A stretch of DNA of 64,000 bases from Burkholderia glumae LMG 2196 = ATCC 33617 (lineage in GTDB: Bacteria > Pseudomonadota > Gammaproteobacteria > Burkholderiales > Burkholderiaceae), in the NCBI RefSeq assembly GCF_000960995.1, contig NZ_CP009434.1:868001-932000 (forward strand). The letters run 5' to 3'. Both the position numbers and the translations under genes were made by a program. The notes beneath the pieces were generated by a model, which saw only the letters and a program-made list of their open reading frames with translations, was not told the origin of the DNA and did not search any database. Below are positions 24,453-33,481 of this stretch, piece after piece (positions within the stretch are counted from its first letter, which is position 1; each line of letters starts with the position of its first letter).

Positions 24453-25463
24453 TCAACACTCGACGAGCGCCTTCACCACGGTCTGCCCCGGCTCGAGCAG
24501 CCGCGGCAGCGCCTCGGGCACGTCGGCCAGCCGCATGCGGTGCGTGTTCAGCGCCTGGTCGGGGATGTGCCCGTCGCGCATCGCCGCCAGCACGGTGTCG
24601 AAATCGACGGCCGTGGCGTTGCGGCTCGCCAGCAGCGTCATCTCGCGCTTGTGAAACTCCGGATCCGAGAACGTCACCTGGCCCGGCACGATCGAGATCA
24701 GCACGTACCGCCCGCCGTGCGCGACGAACGCGAAGCCGCGGTTCATGGCGTCGATGTTGCCGGTCGCGTCGAACACGACGTCGAAGAACTCGCCGTTCGT
24801 CAGCGCGGCCAGCTGCGCCGCATCGCCTTCGCCCACCGGCACCGTCGCGGCGATGCCGAGCTGCGACCGGCAGAACGCCAGGCGGTCGGCGCGCGTGTCG
24901 AGGCAGGTCACCGTGCCGCCGCGCAGCTGCGCGAAGATCATCGCCGCCATGCCGATCGGCCCCGCTCCGACCACGAGCACGCGCTGGCCCGGCTGCACCT
25001 CCGCGCGCCGCACGGCGTGCGCGCCGATGGCCAGGAACTCGAGCATCGCGGCCTGGTCGAGCGAGACGCCCTCGGCCTTGTGCACGAACTGCGCGGGAAC
25101 GCTCAGATACTCGGTGAAGGCGCCGTCCCGATGCACGCCCAGCACCTTGATGTCGACGCAGCAGTTGGTTTTGCCCTGGCGGCAGGCCACGCAGTGTCCG
25201 CACGACAGATAGGGCATGACGTAGACGCCGTCGCCCGCTTCGAAGCCGGAATCGGCCTCGGCCTCGACGACGACCGCCGACAGCTCGTGGCCCATCACGC
25301 GCGGATATTCGAGGTAGGGCTGATTGCCGGTGAAGATGTGCAGGTCGGTGCCGCAAATGCCGACCCGGCTCACGCGCAACAGTATTTCGCCGCTGCCGCG
25401 CACGGGCAGGTCGCGTTGCAGTGCCCGCAGCACGCCGGGCGCTTCGCAGATCACGCTAAGCAT
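24453..25463 (-). CDS. Zinc alcohol dehydrogenase, probable L-galactonate 5-dehydrogenase
   Basis: A 336-residue medium-chain zinc dehydrogenase: catalytic zinc ligands in GICGTDLHIF and MGHE, structural zinc Cys cluster CGHCVACRQGKTNCC, and Rossmann motif VLVVGAGPIGMAA near residue 170. It resembles sugar-acid dehydrogenases such as L-galactonate 5-dehydrogenase (YjjN/LgoD type) more than simple ethanol dehydrogenases. Operon neighbours fit oxidation of L-galactonate to D-tagaturonate, the substrate of the next enzyme. It starts 12 bases after the lactonase gene. Substrate assignment is inference from context. Confidence 0.8.
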   Translation of the reverse strand: MLSVICEAPGVLRALQRDLPVRGSGEILLRVSRVGICGTDLHIFTGNQPYLEYPRVMGHELSAVVVEAEADSGFEAGDGVYVMPYLSCGHCVACRQGKTNCCVDIKVLGVHRDGAFTEYLSVPAQFVHKAEGVSLDQAAMLEFLAIGAHAVRRAEVQPGQRVLVVGAGPIGMAAMIFAQLRGGTVTCLDTRADRLAFCRSQLGIAATVPVGEGDAAQLAALTNGEFFDVVFDATGNIDAMNRGFAFVAHGGRYVLISIVPGQVTFSDPEFHKREMTLLASRNATAVDFDTVLAAMRDGHIPDQALNTHRMRLADVPEALPRLLEPGQTVVKALVEC

Positions 25464-25475
25464 GGGAAGCTCCTT

Positions 25476-26360
25476 TCATTGGGATCGGGTGGACCGGCCC
25501 GACGGGCCGATTCCGTAGAAACGGCACGCATTGCCGCCGAACAGGTCGCCAGCGGCATCGGGGCCGAAGGCGCGCCTGCCCTGTTCCTCGCAGGCGGCCA
25601 GCCAGTCGGCGTAGCCGTTGCAGCCGTCGGCCAGGCGCAGCACCGGCCAGTCGCTGCCCCACATCAGGCGGCGCGGGCCGAACAGCTCGGCAAGCGCCTG
25701 CACGTAGGGCCAGCTGCGCGTGTCCAGCGCGTCGCGATCCGCTGCCGCGCCGGCCTCGGTCCAGAGGCCCGACAGCTTGCAATGGACGTTCGGCAGGCTC
25801 GCCAGACGCGTCATGCGCGCCCGCCACGGCTCGCTTTCCCCGCGCGCGATGGCCGGCTTCGCGCCGTGGTCGATGACGATCGGCAAGTCGGGGAAGCGTT
25901 GCGCGAAGGCGAGCAGCGCATCCAGATGGCGCGGCAGCACCAGGGCGTCGAAGCACAGCCGGTGCGCCAGCATGGCGGCCACGGCCGGCTCCAGTGCGGG
26001 ATCGTCTATCCAGGCGTCGTCGGCGAGATCCTGCAGCATCGGCCGCAGGCCGCGCGCCTTCGGGTGCGCGGCAAAGCTTGCGATCCGACTCGCGGCGTCG
26101 GCGCCCTTCAGATCGACCCAGCCGACCACCGCCCAGACCGAGTCGGTGCCGGCGGCCAGCTCGAGCAGATACTGCGTGTCCGCCTCGGTGGGCAGCGACT
26201 GCACGAGCACGGTGCCGTCGATGCCGGCGGCCTCGAGTTCCGGCGCCAGGTCCGGCGGGGTGAAATCGCGGAAGATCGCCCGCAGCTCGCCGGGCGGCCA
26301 ATAGCCCCCGCGCGCGGCGATGCGCCAGTAATGCTGGTGAGCGTCGACTCTCGGCATCAT
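25476..26360 (-). CDS. COG3618 amidohydrolase, probable sugar lactonase
   Basis: A 294-residue TIM-barrel amidohydrolase of the COG3618 group. It shows the HxH start (MMPRVDAHQHYW), a mid-barrel HGAKP His, a KLSGLWTEA strand and the WGSDWPV Asp loop typical of the family, several members of which hydrolyse sugar lactones such as L-fucono-, L-galactono- and L-rhamnonolactone. The first ATG (26360) has GGGAG seven bases upstream; a second ATG follows at once. It overlaps the aldo/keto reductase stop, so the dehydrogenase and lactonase are translated together, as expected for enzymes that make and open a lactone. Confidence 0.85.
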   Translation of the reverse strand: MMPRVDAHQHYWRIAARGGYWPPGELRAIFRDFTPPDLAPELEAAGIDGTVLVQSLPTEADTQYLLELAAGTDSVWAVVGWVDLKGADAASRIASFAAHPKARGLRPMLQDLADDAWIDDPALEPAVAAMLAHRLCFDALVLPRHLDALLAFAQRFPDLPIVIDHGAKPAIARGESEPWRARMTRLASLPNVHCKLSGLWTEAGAAADRDALDTRSWPYVQALAELFGPRRLMWGSDWPVLRLADGCNGYADWLAACEEQGRRAFGPDAAGDLFGGNACRFYGIGPSGRSTRSQ

Positions 26361-27373
26361 CTCGCGCTCCCCGGCACCGGCGCCGCCTCGTCGATCAGCG
26401 CCTCGTGCCGAAGCGCGTCCCACAGCGCGCCGGGAATCTCGTGCTCGAGCCAGGCGATGTTCTGCTGCAACTGCGCCACGCTGCGCGCGCCGACCAGGCA
26501 CGACACCACCGCCGGGTGGGCGAACGGGAACTGCAGCGCCGCGGCCGGCAGCGGGACCGCGAAGCGCGCGCAGACGGCCGCGAGCCGCGCGGCCTTGTCG
26601 ATCACGTCGGCGGGCGCGTCGGCGTAGTTGAATTTGCCGTTGCCGGTCAGCAGGCCGGAGTTGAACACGCCGCCGACGACGAGGCCCGTGCCGGCCCGCA
26701 GGCAGCGGTCGAGCAGCGGCGCCAGCGCCGTCTGCTCGAGCAGCGTGTAGCGGCCGGCCAGCAGGATGACGTCGAGCGCCGCCTCGTCGAGCGCATCGGC
26801 GGCCACTTCCCATTCGTTGACGCCCAGGCCGAACGCGCCGATCTCGCCGGCCTCGCGCAGCGCTTCCAGCGCGCGAAAGCCGCCGCCCCTGGTCAAGCTG
26901 TCCCAATGCTGCGCATGGCGCTCGCCGTGCGTCATGCGGCCGATGTCGTGGACGTACAGCACGTCGATCTTCGCCAGGCCGAGCCGCTGCCGGCTGTCTT
27001 CGTAGGAGCGCAGGATGCCGTCGTAGCTATAGTCGAAGACGGGGCGGAACGGCAGCGGCGCGGCCCAGCCGTCGTCGCCGGGCCGCACGCTCGCGTCGGG
27101 CCGCATCAGGCGGCCCACCTTGGTGCTCAGGGTGAACGCGTCGCGCGGGCGTGCCGCGAGCGAGCGCCCGACGCGGCGCTCCGAGAGCGTGTAGCCGTAA
27201 TAGGGCGCGGAATCGAAGTAGCGCAGGCCGGCGGCCCAGGCCGCGTCCATCAGCGCGTCGGCCTCGGCGTCCGCCATGGCCGTGTAGAGGCCGCCCAGCT
27301 GCGAGCAGCCGAGGCCGAGCGCCGTCAGCGGCAGCCCGTTGCGAGGCAGGGCGCGGGTATCGTGAGCGTTCAT
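26357..27373 (-). CDS. Aldo/keto reductase, probable L-sugar 1-dehydrogenase
   Basis: A 338-residue aldo/keto reductase with the catalytic tetrad visible: Asp and Tyr in RYFDSAPYYGYTLSERRVG, Lys in TLSTKVGRL, and His in VLYVHDIGR. It resembles the D-threo-aldose/L-fucose/pyridoxal dehydrogenase branch, which oxidises the anomeric carbon of L-galactose-type sugars to a lactone with NAD(P)+. The ATG at 27373 is preferred; a TTG at 27388 is also in frame. It overlaps the lactonase gene and follows the sugar-binding protein gene by 85 bases. Context favours L-galactose, with L-fucose or D-arabinose as alternatives. Confidence 0.85.
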   Translation of the reverse strand: MNAHDTRALPRNGLPLTALGLGCSQLGGLYTAMADAEADALMDAAWAAGLRYFDSAPYYGYTLSERRVGRSLAARPRDAFTLSTKVGRLMRPDASVRPGDDGWAAPLPFRPVFDYSYDGILRSYEDSRQRLGLAKIDVLYVHDIGRMTHGERHAQHWDSLTRGGGFRALEALREAGEIGAFGLGVNEWEVAADALDEAALDVILLAGRYTLLEQTALAPLLDRCLRAGTGLVVGGVFNSGLLTGNGKFNYADAPADVIDKAARLAAVCARFAVPLPAAALQFPFAHPAVVSCLVGARSVAQLQQNIAWLEHEIPGALWDALRHEALIDEAAPVPGSAR

Positions 27374-27458
27374 GATGCCACCAGGCAAATGAGCAAGCAG
27401 GGTTGAGAGGGGCGGCGGGCGCGGCGGCGGCGAGCCCGCCCGCCGCCGCGGCAGGGCT

Positions 27459-28406
27459 TCAGTACAGGACGTTCTTCGCTTCCTTCGAATCGAGGTTCTG
27501 CTTGTCGATCATGACCACCCCGGTATCGACGAACTTCGCCACCGGCTTGTGCTCGATGACGCGGATCACGGTCTTGATGCCGTGGTTGCCCATCTGCCAC
27601 GAGCCCTGCACGGCGATCGCCTGGAGCGTGCCGTCGCGCACGAATCCCTGCAGGTCCTCGTTGCCGTCGAAGCCGATCGCGACGATCTTGCCCGCCTTGC
27701 CGGCCTGCTTGAGCGCGCGGCCCATGCCCACCGCGGTCGGCTCGTTCGCGCCGAAGATGCCCTTCAGGTCGGCATTGGCCGACAGCACGTCGGTGGTCTG
27801 GTTCAGCGCCGTCGCCATTTGCGATTGCGAGTAGTACGGGCCGACGATCTGCAGCTTCGAATGCGCCGCGATGTACTTGCGGAAGCCGCCCACGCGGTCC
27901 ACTTCGGAGCCGGCGCCGGGCACGTAGGACATGATGGCGATCTTGCCGCTCTGGCCCACCCGGTCGATCAGCGCCTTGGCGCACAGTTCGCCGGCCTTCT
28001 CGTTGTCGGTGGACAGGAACGACTGGTAGTACGGCTTGCCCGACGCCGAGACCGGTGAATCGATCAGCACCACCGGGATATGCGCCTCCCAGGCCTTCTT
28101 CATGGCCGGCACCAGCGCGTCCGGATCGGACGCGGCCAGCACGATGCCGGCGACGTGCCGGTTCACGGCGTTCTCCACCATGTTCACTTCGTCGGCGATG
28201 TTCGATTCGGACGCCGGCCCCTGGAACGTCATCGTGTAGCCCGGTGCGTCGCTGAGCGCCGCCTTCGCGCCCTTCTGCACGTTCTGCCAGTAGTTCGAAT
28301 TGACCGTCTTGACGATCACGGCGATCTCGCCGCCCGCCGCGTACGCTCCGGTACTGAATGCCGCGCACGCCATTGCCGCTACCGCCAGCAGGGAAAGTTT
28401 CCGCAT
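27459..28406 (-). CDS. Periplasmic sugar-binding protein (RbsB type)
   Basis: A 315-residue substrate-binding protein of the ribose/galactose class. A clear signal peptide (residues 1-23, MRKLSLLAVAAMACAAFSTGAYA) precedes the mature domain (EIAVIVKTVNSNYWQNVQKGA), with the hinge-region pattern GIVLAASDPDALVPAM and GIFGANEPTAVGMGRAL. AGGAG lies seven bases before the ATG. It supplies the ABC importer encoded upstream in the same operon (permease 28463-29497, ATPase 29490-31040). Specificity cannot be read directly; the downstream enzymes point to a free L-sugar. Confidence 0.93.
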   Translation of the reverse strand: MRKLSLLAVAAMACAAFSTGAYAAGGEIAVIVKTVNSNYWQNVQKGAKAALSDAPGYTMTFQGPASESNIADEVNMVENAVNRHVAGIVLAASDPDALVPAMKKAWEAHIPVVLIDSPVSASGKPYYQSFLSTDNEKAGELCAKALIDRVGQSGKIAIMSYVPGAGSEVDRVGGFRKYIAAHSKLQIVGPYYSQSQMATALNQTTDVLSANADLKGIFGANEPTAVGMGRALKQAGKAGKIVAIGFDGNEDLQGFVRDGTLQAIAVQGSWQMGNHGIKTVIRVIEHKPVAKFVDTGVVMIDKQNLDSKEAKNVLY

Positions 28407-28462
28407 GTCTCGCTCCTGTCTCGTGTTATTGCACTGCTCGTGGGAAATCAAATGCCGTGGGA

Positions 28463-29497
28463 TTACCGCGTCGTCCGGTTGCGCAACTGGTCGATCCAGA
28501 CCGTGCCCAGGATCACGATGCCGATGATGATCTGCTGGATGAAGCTGGAGACGCCGTTCATGTTCAGGCCGTTGCGCAGCACGCCGATGACGAACGAGCC
28601 GATCGCGGTGCCCGAGATGGTGCCGACGCCGCCCATCAGCGAGGTGCCCCCGATCACGGAGCTGGCGATCGCGTCGAGTTCGTACATGACGCCTTCGTTG
28701 GGCTGCCCGGTCACGAGCCGCGACATCAGGATGCAGCCCGTCACGCCGGCCATCGCGCCGGAGAGCACGTAGGTGAAGAGCGTCACGCCGCGCACGTCGA
28801 CGCCGGACAGCCGCGCCGCTTCGGCGTTGGAGCCGACCGCGTAGATGTGGCGCCCGAGCGAGGTCTTCGACAGCAGCACGGACACGCCCACGAACAGCAC
28901 CACCATCACGACCACCGGATAGGGAATGCCGGGGAAGGTGACGTCGGGAAATCCGTCGGCGCCGATCCGTGCGATGCGGAACAGCGCGCCGTTGCCGAGC
29001 GTGCCGAACGCGTCGCCGAGATCGGATACCGGGCGTGCGCCGGTGATCTGCAGCGCGAGGCCGCGCGCCACCAGCATCATGCCGAGCGTGGCGATGAAGG
29101 GCGGCAGGCCCATGCGCGTCACGCAGATGCCGTTGACGATGCCGCACAGCGCGCCCACCAGGACTCCGCAAAGCATCGCGACCGGCACCGGCACGCCGGA
29201 CTTGGTGAGCAGCGCGGCCGAGACGCCGGCCAGCGCCAGCACGGAGCCGACCGACAGATCGATGCCGCCGGCGATGATGACGCAGGTGGCCGCGACCCCG
29301 AGGTAGGCGATCGAGGTCACCTGCAGGCAGACGGTCATCAGGTTGTCGACCGAGAAGAACGCCGGGCTGGCGGCCGAGAACGCGATCACGAGCGCGACCA
29401 GGCTGCCCAGCGCCGCGAACTTCTGGATGAGGTCGCGGCGCCGTTGATGGGCGGCCTGCCTGGCGACGTGGGTGGGATCGGATGTGATGTCAAGCAT
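28463..29497 (-). CDS. Sugar ABC transporter permease (RbsC type)
   Basis: A 344-residue inner-membrane permease of the ribose-type importer family with about eight to ten hydrophobic helices. The family signature AGGIDLSVGSVLALAGVSAALL and the later GRHIYAVGSNAEAARLSGVDV coupling-loop motif (which contacts the ATPase) are present. It overlaps the ATPase gene by eight bases and is 56 bases before the binding-protein gene. It probably works as a homodimer. Confidence 0.93.
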   Translation of the reverse strand: MLDITSDPTHVARQAAHQRRRDLIQKFAALGSLVALVIAFSAASPAFFSVDNLMTVCLQVTSIAYLGVAATCVIIAGGIDLSVGSVLALAGVSAALLTKSGVPVPVAMLCGVLVGALCGIVNGICVTRMGLPPFIATLGMMLVARGLALQITGARPVSDLGDAFGTLGNGALFRIARIGADGFPDVTFPGIPYPVVVMVVLFVGVSVLLSKTSLGRHIYAVGSNAEAARLSGVDVRGVTLFTYVLSGAMAGVTGCILMSRLVTGQPNEGVMYELDAIASSVIGGTSLMGGVGTISGTAIGSFVIGVLRNGLNMNGVSSFIQQIIIGIVILGTVWIDQLRNRTTR

Positions 29498-31040
29498 GGG
29501 TGCGCCCCGAAGCGTAGTGCATGATTTCCTCCTGGCTGGTGTGCGGGGTGTCGAGCACCGCCGTCACGCGGCCCTCGTGAAAGACGGCGATGCGGTCGGT
29601 CATCCCGAGCAACTCGGGCAGTTCCGAACTGATCAGGACGACCCCCACGCCCTGCGCGGCGAGCCGGTCCATCAGGCCGTAGATGGCGAATTTCGCGCCG
29701 ACGTCGATGCCGCGCGTCGGCTCGTCGAAAAACAGGATCCGCGAGCCGCGATAGAGCCACTTGCCGATCACGACCTTCTGCTGGTTGCCGCCCGACAGGT
29801 TGCGCACGATCTGGTCGACCGACGGCGTGCGGATCGCCAGCTCCTTCACGTAGCGCTGCGCGACCTGCTGCTCCTCGCGAAAGCGCAGGAAGCCGGCGCG
29901 CGACGAGATCGCCCGCACGTTGGCCAGCGTGAGATTGGCGGCCACCGGCATCGTCAGCGCGAGCCCTTCCTTCTTGCGGTCCTCCGACAGATAGGCCAGG
30001 CCGTGCCGGATCGCTTCGCGGGGCGAGCGGATGCTCACCGGCTCGCCATGCAGCGTGATGGTGCCGCCGTCGAGCCGGTCGGCGCCGAAGATCGCGCGCG
30101 CCACCTCGGTGCGGCCCGCGCCCATCAGCCCGGCAAAGCCGAGAATCTCGCCGCGGCGCAGGTCGAACGAGACCGGGCCGAACACGCCGTTGCGATGCAG
30201 GTCCCGCACGCTCAACAGCACCTCGCCGGTGGGCACCGATTCCCGCACCGGATAGGCCTCGTCGAGCGAACGGCCGACCATGCGCGCCACGATGTCGTTG
30301 ACGCTGAGCGCGGCGAAGTCGTCGGTGGAGATATGGCGCCCGTCGCGCAGCACGGTCACGCGGTCGACGATGTGCGCCATTTCGTCGAGCCGGTGCGAGA
30401 TGTAGAGAATCGCCACGCCCTCGGCGCGCAGTTCCTTGATGATGCGAAACAGCTGCACCGTTTCCGATTCCGTCAGCGACGAGGTGGGCTCGTCCATGAT
30501 GAGCAGCCGGGCGTCGAGCGAGAGCGCCTTGGCGATCTCGACCATCTGCTGCTGCGCGATCGACAGCGTCCCCACCAGCGTCGAGGGCGGCACCTTCAGG
30601 CCGATCCGCGCCAGGCAGCGGCTGGCGTCGGCCTTGAGCCGGCGCGTGTCGACGAACGGGCCGCGCTTGGGCTCGCGGCCCAGGTAGAGGTTTTCGGCCA
30701 CGCTCAGATGCGGCACGAGGTTCAGTTCCTGGTGGATGATCGCGATGCCGGCCGCCTGCGCCGCCGAACTCGAGCCGAACTGCACCGGCTCGCCGCGGTA
30801 GCGGATCACGCCGCTGTCCGGGCGGTACTGGCCGCTGATGATCTTCATCAGCGTCGACTTGCCTGCCCCGTTCTCGCCGCAGACGGCATGCACCTCGCCG
30901 CAGCGCACGTCGAACGTGATGCCGTCGAGCGCCACCACGCCGGGAAAGCGCTTGCCGATGCCTTCCAGGGCGAGGATCTCCCCCGTCGGGGGCCGGGCGG
31001 GAGCCGCCGACGCGTCGGGCAGGCTGCTGGGAATGCTCAT
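29490..31040 (-). CDS. Sugar ABC transporter ATPase (RbsA type, two ATPase domains)
   Basis: A 516-residue protein with two fused nucleotide-binding domains, as in RbsA/MglA. The first has Walker A GENGAGKST (55-63), LSIAQQQMVEIAKAL signature and LLIMDEPTSSLTESE Walker B; the second has the usual degenerate P-loop (GLMGAGRTEVARAIFG) and LSGGNQQKVVIGKWL with LFFDEPTRGIDVGAK. It is the first gene of the eight-gene minus-strand operon and is divergent from the GntR regulator gene, with about 230 bases of regulatory DNA between them. Confidence 0.95.
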   Translation of the reverse strand: MSIPSSLPDASAAPARPPTGEILALEGIGKRFPGVVALDGITFDVRCGEVHAVCGENGAGKSTLMKIISGQYRPDSGVIRYRGEPVQFGSSSAAQAAGIAIIHQELNLVPHLSVAENLYLGREPKRGPFVDTRRLKADASRCLARIGLKVPPSTLVGTLSIAQQQMVEIAKALSLDARLLIMDEPTSSLTESETVQLFRIIKELRAEGVAILYISHRLDEMAHIVDRVTVLRDGRHISTDDFAALSVNDIVARMVGRSLDEAYPVRESVPTGEVLLSVRDLHRNGVFGPVSFDLRRGEILGFAGLMGAGRTEVARAIFGADRLDGGTITLHGEPVSIRSPREAIRHGLAYLSEDRKKEGLALTMPVAANLTLANVRAISSRAGFLRFREEQQVAQRYVKELAIRTPSVDQIVRNLSGGNQQKVVIGKWLYRGSRILFFDEPTRGIDVGAKFAIYGLMDRLAAQGVGVVLISSELPELLGMTDRIAVFHEGRVTAVLDTPHTSQEEIMHYASGRTHA

Positions 31041-31118
31041 CGTGTCTCCTTCGAGGTGGCCGGCCTGGCTTTGCGCTGGTCAGTCCAATTGCTGCGAATT
31101 AGACCGTATTGCAATAAT

Positions 31119-31159
31119 TTGGTCAAGCCAATATGGATATCTGTAATGGGTCTTACCAA
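31119..31159. promoter_or_regulatory. Two candidate GntR/FadR-type operators
   Basis: In the A/T-rich gap between the divergent transporter operon and its regulator lie two imperfect palindromes, TTGGTCAAGCCAA (31119-31131) and TGGGTCTTACCAA (31147-31159), centres 28 bases apart. Each differs by one base from the TNGTNNNACNA half-site pattern bound by FadR-subfamily GntR proteins. Placement suggests control of both the operon and the regulator gene. Confidence 0.5.
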
Positions 31160-31270
31160 TAGTGGAAACCCTGATGCGCGGCGGCAGGTCCGTCGATCGC
31201 GGCTTGCAGGGCATGCTAGACTTGCCCGGCCCCACGCCCCGCGTGGTATTCCGCTCGCCGAACCCTCACC

Positions 31271-31981
31271 ATGAAAGCAACCGAGCCCAAGCGGCTTTAC
31301 CAATCGATTGCCGCCCAGATCCTGACGCTGATTCGCCGCGGCGATTTCCCGCCCGGCGAGCGGCTGCCGCCGGAACGCGAGCTGGCGATGAAGCTCGGCG
31401 TGTCGCGTCCGTCGCTGCGCGAGGCGCTGATCGCGCTCGAAATCGGCGGCAACGTGGAGATCCGGGTCGGTTCGGGGGTCTATGTGCGCGAGGCGGGCGT
31501 CGGCGACGAAGCCGCCGTCGCGTCACTGGGCGACAGCCCGTCGGAGCTGATGCAGGCGCGCGCGGCCATCGAGGGCAGCGTCACGGTGCTGGCCGCGGCG
31601 CGCATGACGGCGGCGATGGCCGATCGCCTGCGCCGCTCGATCGAGCGGATGCATCGGCTGGCCGCGGCCGGCAAGTCGCCGGTCGAGGCGGACCGGCAGT
31701 TCCACATGCTGATCGCGGAGGCCGCGGGCAATTCGGTGCTGAGCCGCTTCGTCGCCGAACTGTTCGACAGCCGCCATGATCCGATCGCGGCCGCGCTGCG
31801 GGGGCATGTGGAGAACCCGGTCACCTGGACCGCCGCGGCGCGCGAGCACGAGGACATCCTGCGGGCACTGCAGTCGGGCGATCCGATCGCCGCGCAAACG
31901 GCGATGCGCACCCATCTGCGGGCCTCCGAAGGACGGTGGACGGACGGCGAGATGGCCGCGCAGAGCCGCACGGCCGATTAG
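31271..31981 (+). CDS. GntR-family regulator, FadR/FCD subfamily
   Basis: A 236-residue repressor-type protein. The N-terminal winged helix (residues 1-75) has LYQSIAAQILTLIRRGDFPPGERLPPERELAMKLGVSRPSLREALIALE; the C-terminal FCD effector domain carries the metal-binding pattern (ARAAIEGS, DRQFHMLIAEAAGNSV, and late AAREHEDILRALQSGDPIAA with His). FadR-subfamily members commonly sense sugar acids such as glucuronate, galactonate or fructuronate. It is divergent from the sugar operon, so the effector is probably an intermediate of that pathway. Confidence 0.92.
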   Translation: MKATEPKRLYQSIAAQILTLIRRGDFPPGERLPPERELAMKLGVSRPSLREALIALEIGGNVEIRVGSGVYVREAGVGDEAAVASLGDSPSELMQARAAIEGSVTVLAAARMTAAMADRLRRSIERMHRLAAAGKSPVEADRQFHMLIAEAAGNSVLSRFVAELFDSRHDPIAAALRGHVENPVTWTAAAREHEDILRALQSGDPIAAQTAMRTHLRASEGRWTDGEMAAQSRTAD

Positions 31982-32059
31982 CAGGCCGCGGCGTAGCGGC
32001 GGCTGAGGCGGGGCGGGCGCGGCGGCGGCGGCCGAGGCGGGCGTGCCGCCGCCGCGGAA

Positions 32060-33481
32060 CTAGGCGACGGAATCGGCCAGTTCGCGCGTGCGCCGCGCCT
32101 GCGCCGGGCGATTCGTGCCGTCGAGCGCGCCGAGAAAGCCGGCCGCCCAGTGGTGCACGTCGTGTCTGCGGATCTGGGCCAGCAGCGCCGCATGGCGCCG
32201 CACGCGTTCCTCCAGCGGCATCGTCAGCGCGGCGTGGATCGCGCGCGCGGTGCCCTGGATATCGTAGGGATTCACGAGCAGCGCGTCGGTCAGCTGCTCG
32301 GCGGCGCCGGCGAAGCGCGAGAGCACCAGCACGCCCGGGTTCTTCGCGTCCTGCGCGGCGATGAATTCCTTGGCCACCAGGTTCATGCCGTCGCGCAGCG
32401 GCGTGACGAGCGCCACGCGGCTCGCGCGATAGAGGCCCGGCAGCGAGGTGCGGTCCAGGCTGCGGTGGATGTAGCGTACCGGCATCCAGTCGAGTTCGCC
32501 GTAGTCGCCGTTGATCGAGCCGCACAACGCATCCATCTGCTGGCGCAGCCGGCTGTAGGCGCTCACGTCCTCGCGGCTGGGCGCGGCGATCTGGATCAGC
32601 GTGGCGTGCTTGCGCATCTCCGGGAACATCTCGAGCATGGCGCGGAACGCCTGCACGCGCTGCGGCAGCCCTTTCGAGTAATCGAGCCGGTCCACGCCGA
32701 GCAGCAGCTTACGGCGCGAGTATTCGTCGCGCATCTGTTCGTAGACGTTGAGGCCGTCGTCGTCGGTGGCCATTTGCGAGAAGCCGTCCACGTCGATGCC
32801 GATCGGGAACGCGCCGACGCGGATGGTGCGGCCGAAGGCGCGCAGCCGCTCGCCGTCGATCAGTTGCGCCTCGGCCTCGGCCTCGGCGTAGCGCACGAAG
32901 TGGGTGACGTCGGTATGCGCCTGGAAGCCGACCAGGTCGTAGGCGAACAGCGAGCGCATCAGCCATTCGTGTTCGGGGATGGCGGCCATGATCTGCGGCG
33001 GCGGCACGGGGATGTGCAGGAAGAAGCCGATGCGGTTGCGGCAGCCCTGGGCGCGCAGTTCGGTGGCGAGCGGGATCAGGTGATAGTCGTGGACCCAGAG
33101 CACGTCGTCGGGCTCGAGCAGCGGCAGCAGCTTTTGCGCGAACAGCCGGTTCACGCGGCGATAGCCGTCGCTGAACTGCACGTCGAAGTTGGCGAGGTCG
33201 AGCCGGTAGTGGAACACCGGCCAGAGCACGTTGTTGGAGTAGCCGAGATAGAACGCGTCGTAGTCGCGCTGCGACATGTCGATGGTGGCGAGCCGCATGT
33301 TGCCCACTTCGCGCGTCTGCACTGGCTGGGTAGCCGGGTCGGCTTCGGTGAGCTTGCCGCTCCAGCCGAACCAGATGCCGCCGCGCTGCTGCAGACTCTC
33401 GTTCAGCGCGACGGCCAGGCCGCCCGGCGTCGGGCTGTCCGGATCATAGGTGCGATTCGATACCACGACGAGACGGCTCAC
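32060..33481 (-). CDS. otsA: Trehalose-6-phosphate synthase
   Basis: A 473-residue GT20 glycosyltransferase that joins UDP-glucose and glucose-6-phosphate. Hallmarks are GGIWFGWSGK near the N-terminus, YYNNVLWP-like LGYSNNVLWPVFHYR, VWVHDYHLIPL, FFLHIPVPPP, GVDRLDYSKGLPQR and the C-terminal LRDGMNLVAKEFIAAQ. The start is GTG at 33481 with AGGAG seven bases upstream. No trehalose phosphatase gene (otsB) is adjacent. It makes the osmoprotectant trehalose; downstream end is near the convergent GntR gene. Confidence 0.95.
   Translation of the reverse strand: MSRLVVVSNRTYDPDSPTPGGLAVALNESLQQRGGIWFGWSGKLTEADPATQPVQTREVGNMRLATIDMSQRDYDAFYLGYSNNVLWPVFHYRLDLANFDVQFSDGYRRVNRLFAQKLLPLLEPDDVLWVHDYHLIPLATELRAQGCRNRIGFFLHIPVPPPQIMAAIPEHEWLMRSLFAYDLVGFQAHTDVTHFVRYAEAEAEAQLIDGERLRAFGRTIRVGAFPIGIDVDGFSQMATDDDGLNVYEQMRDEYSRRKLLLGVDRLDYSKGLPQRVQAFRAMLEMFPEMRKHATLIQIAAPSREDVSAYSRLRQQMDALCGSINGDYGELDWMPVRYIHRSLDRTSLPGLYRASRVALVTPLRDGMNLVAKEFIAAQDAKNPGVLVLSRFAGAAEQLTDALLVNPYDIQGTARAIHAALTMPLEERVRRHAALLAQIRRHDVHHWAAGFLGALDGTNRPAQARRTRELADSVA

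Noticed and set aside
25476..27373. L-fucose pathway as the first reading of the dehydrogenase and lactonase genes
   Set aside because: No enolase-type fuconate dehydratase or later fuconate enzymes are present; UxaA- and UxaB-like enzymes fit L-galactonate better. It is kept only as an alternative.
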